A stretch of 5,460 nt of DNA from Dehalococcoidia bacterium (GTDB lineage: Bacteria > Chloroflexota > Dehalococcoidia > Dehalococcoidales > JAUVZE01). The translations under genes were made by a program, and so were the position numbers. How positions within the stretch are numbered: the stretch's first letter is position 1; every line of letters starts with the position of its first letter. The stretch covers positions 1 to 5,460 of the forward strand of contig JAUVZE010000079.1 of the NCBI GenBank assembly GCA_030602665.1. Direction: 5' to 3'. The notes beneath the pieces were generated by a model. It was not told the DNA's origin and did no database searches. It was given only the letters and a program-made list of their open reading frames with translations. Shown piece after piece: positions 5,332 to 5,460 of this stretch.

Positions 5332-5460
5332 TAGCTATTCTCCTTGTCTCGTTTGTTACCCATGAAGGGCAGAATCATCCGGTAAACACCATAAAAAGCG
5401 ATAACTAATCCCAGAAATAACCCGACAATTACCCAGATAGGTGCCGAATTCAGCTTGCTA
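5331..5460 (-). CDS. AtpZ/AtpI-like small membrane protein, C-terminal part only
   Basis: The last 42 codons of a gene enter from the right edge and end at TAG (5331-5333). The visible part reads PIWVIVGLFLGLVIAFYGVY, one hydrophobic helix with small and aromatic residues. A short basic-polar tail (MGNKRDKENS) follows. This resembles the second helix of the AtpZ family (putative F1Fo-ATPase accessory subunit, PF09527), which typically ends in a G-FxG-YxxYR pattern; here it is FYGVYRMI. Its position directly before atpB is where AtpZ or AtpI is normally encoded. These proteins are linked to Mg2+/Ca2+ handling or c-ring assembly. The stop overlaps the atpB GTG by one base. The first helix and start are outside the window, so AtpZ and AtpI cannot be separated with certainty. 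Confidence 0.72.
   Translation of the reverse strand, partial: SKLNSAPIWVIVGLFLGLVIAFYGVYRMILPFMGNKRDKENS
5340..5345 (-). promoter_or_regulatory. Ribosome binding site of atpB
   Basis: AAGGAG on the minus strand, inside the end of the atpZ-like gene, lies 8 bases before the GTG at 5329-5331. It supports that GTG rather than a later start as the first codon of subunit a. Confidence 0.7.

Overview
The window holds most of one F-type (F1Fo) ATP synthase operon, read entirely from the minus strand, so transcription runs from high to low coordinates. In transcription order it contains the 3' end of a small atpZ-like membrane gene (cut by the right edge), atpB (subunit a), atpE (subunit c), an unrecognised 38-codon membrane ORF, atpF (subunit b), atpH (delta), atpA (alpha) and atpG (gamma, open at the left edge but nearly complete). 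The usual next genes, atpD (beta) and atpC (epsilon), would lie beyond position 1. The operon promoter would lie beyond position 5460; I see no convincing promoter inside.

The organism is a bacterium with a moderate-GC genome. The long subunit a, with an extra segment before the FRLFGN helix, and the Z-B-E-F-H-A-G order suggest a Chloroflexota-like lineage, perhaps Dehalococcoidia. This is an impression from protein character, not a database result. Subunit c has the carboxylate (Glu59) but lacks the Gln and Ser/Thr ligands of Na+-type rings, so the enzyme is most likely proton-coupled. There is a single b gene and no full-length b' gene, so the peripheral stalk is probably a b homodimer plus delta.

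Layout: 5331-5460 atpZ-like; 4369-5331 atpB, sharing one base with the stop of the previous gene; 4093-4329 atpE; 3901-4017 the small ORF with its own Shine-Dalgarno sequence; 3331-3831 atpF; 2642-3181 atpH; 1025-2536 atpA; 1-852 atpG. Four of the genes start with GTG or TTG (atpB, atpF, atpH, atpG). ATG is kept for atpE, atpA and the small ORF.

The most unusual non-coding signal is a family of related double-hairpin repeats of about 80 bases. They fill the three F1-side gene junctions (atpF/atpH, atpH/atpA, atpA/atpG), all in the same orientation. The copy at atpA/atpG appears to be two diverged units in tandem. At atpH/atpA the edge of the repeat appears to supply the ribosome binding site of atpA. 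The repeats and the 38-codon ORF are the two items most worth following up.
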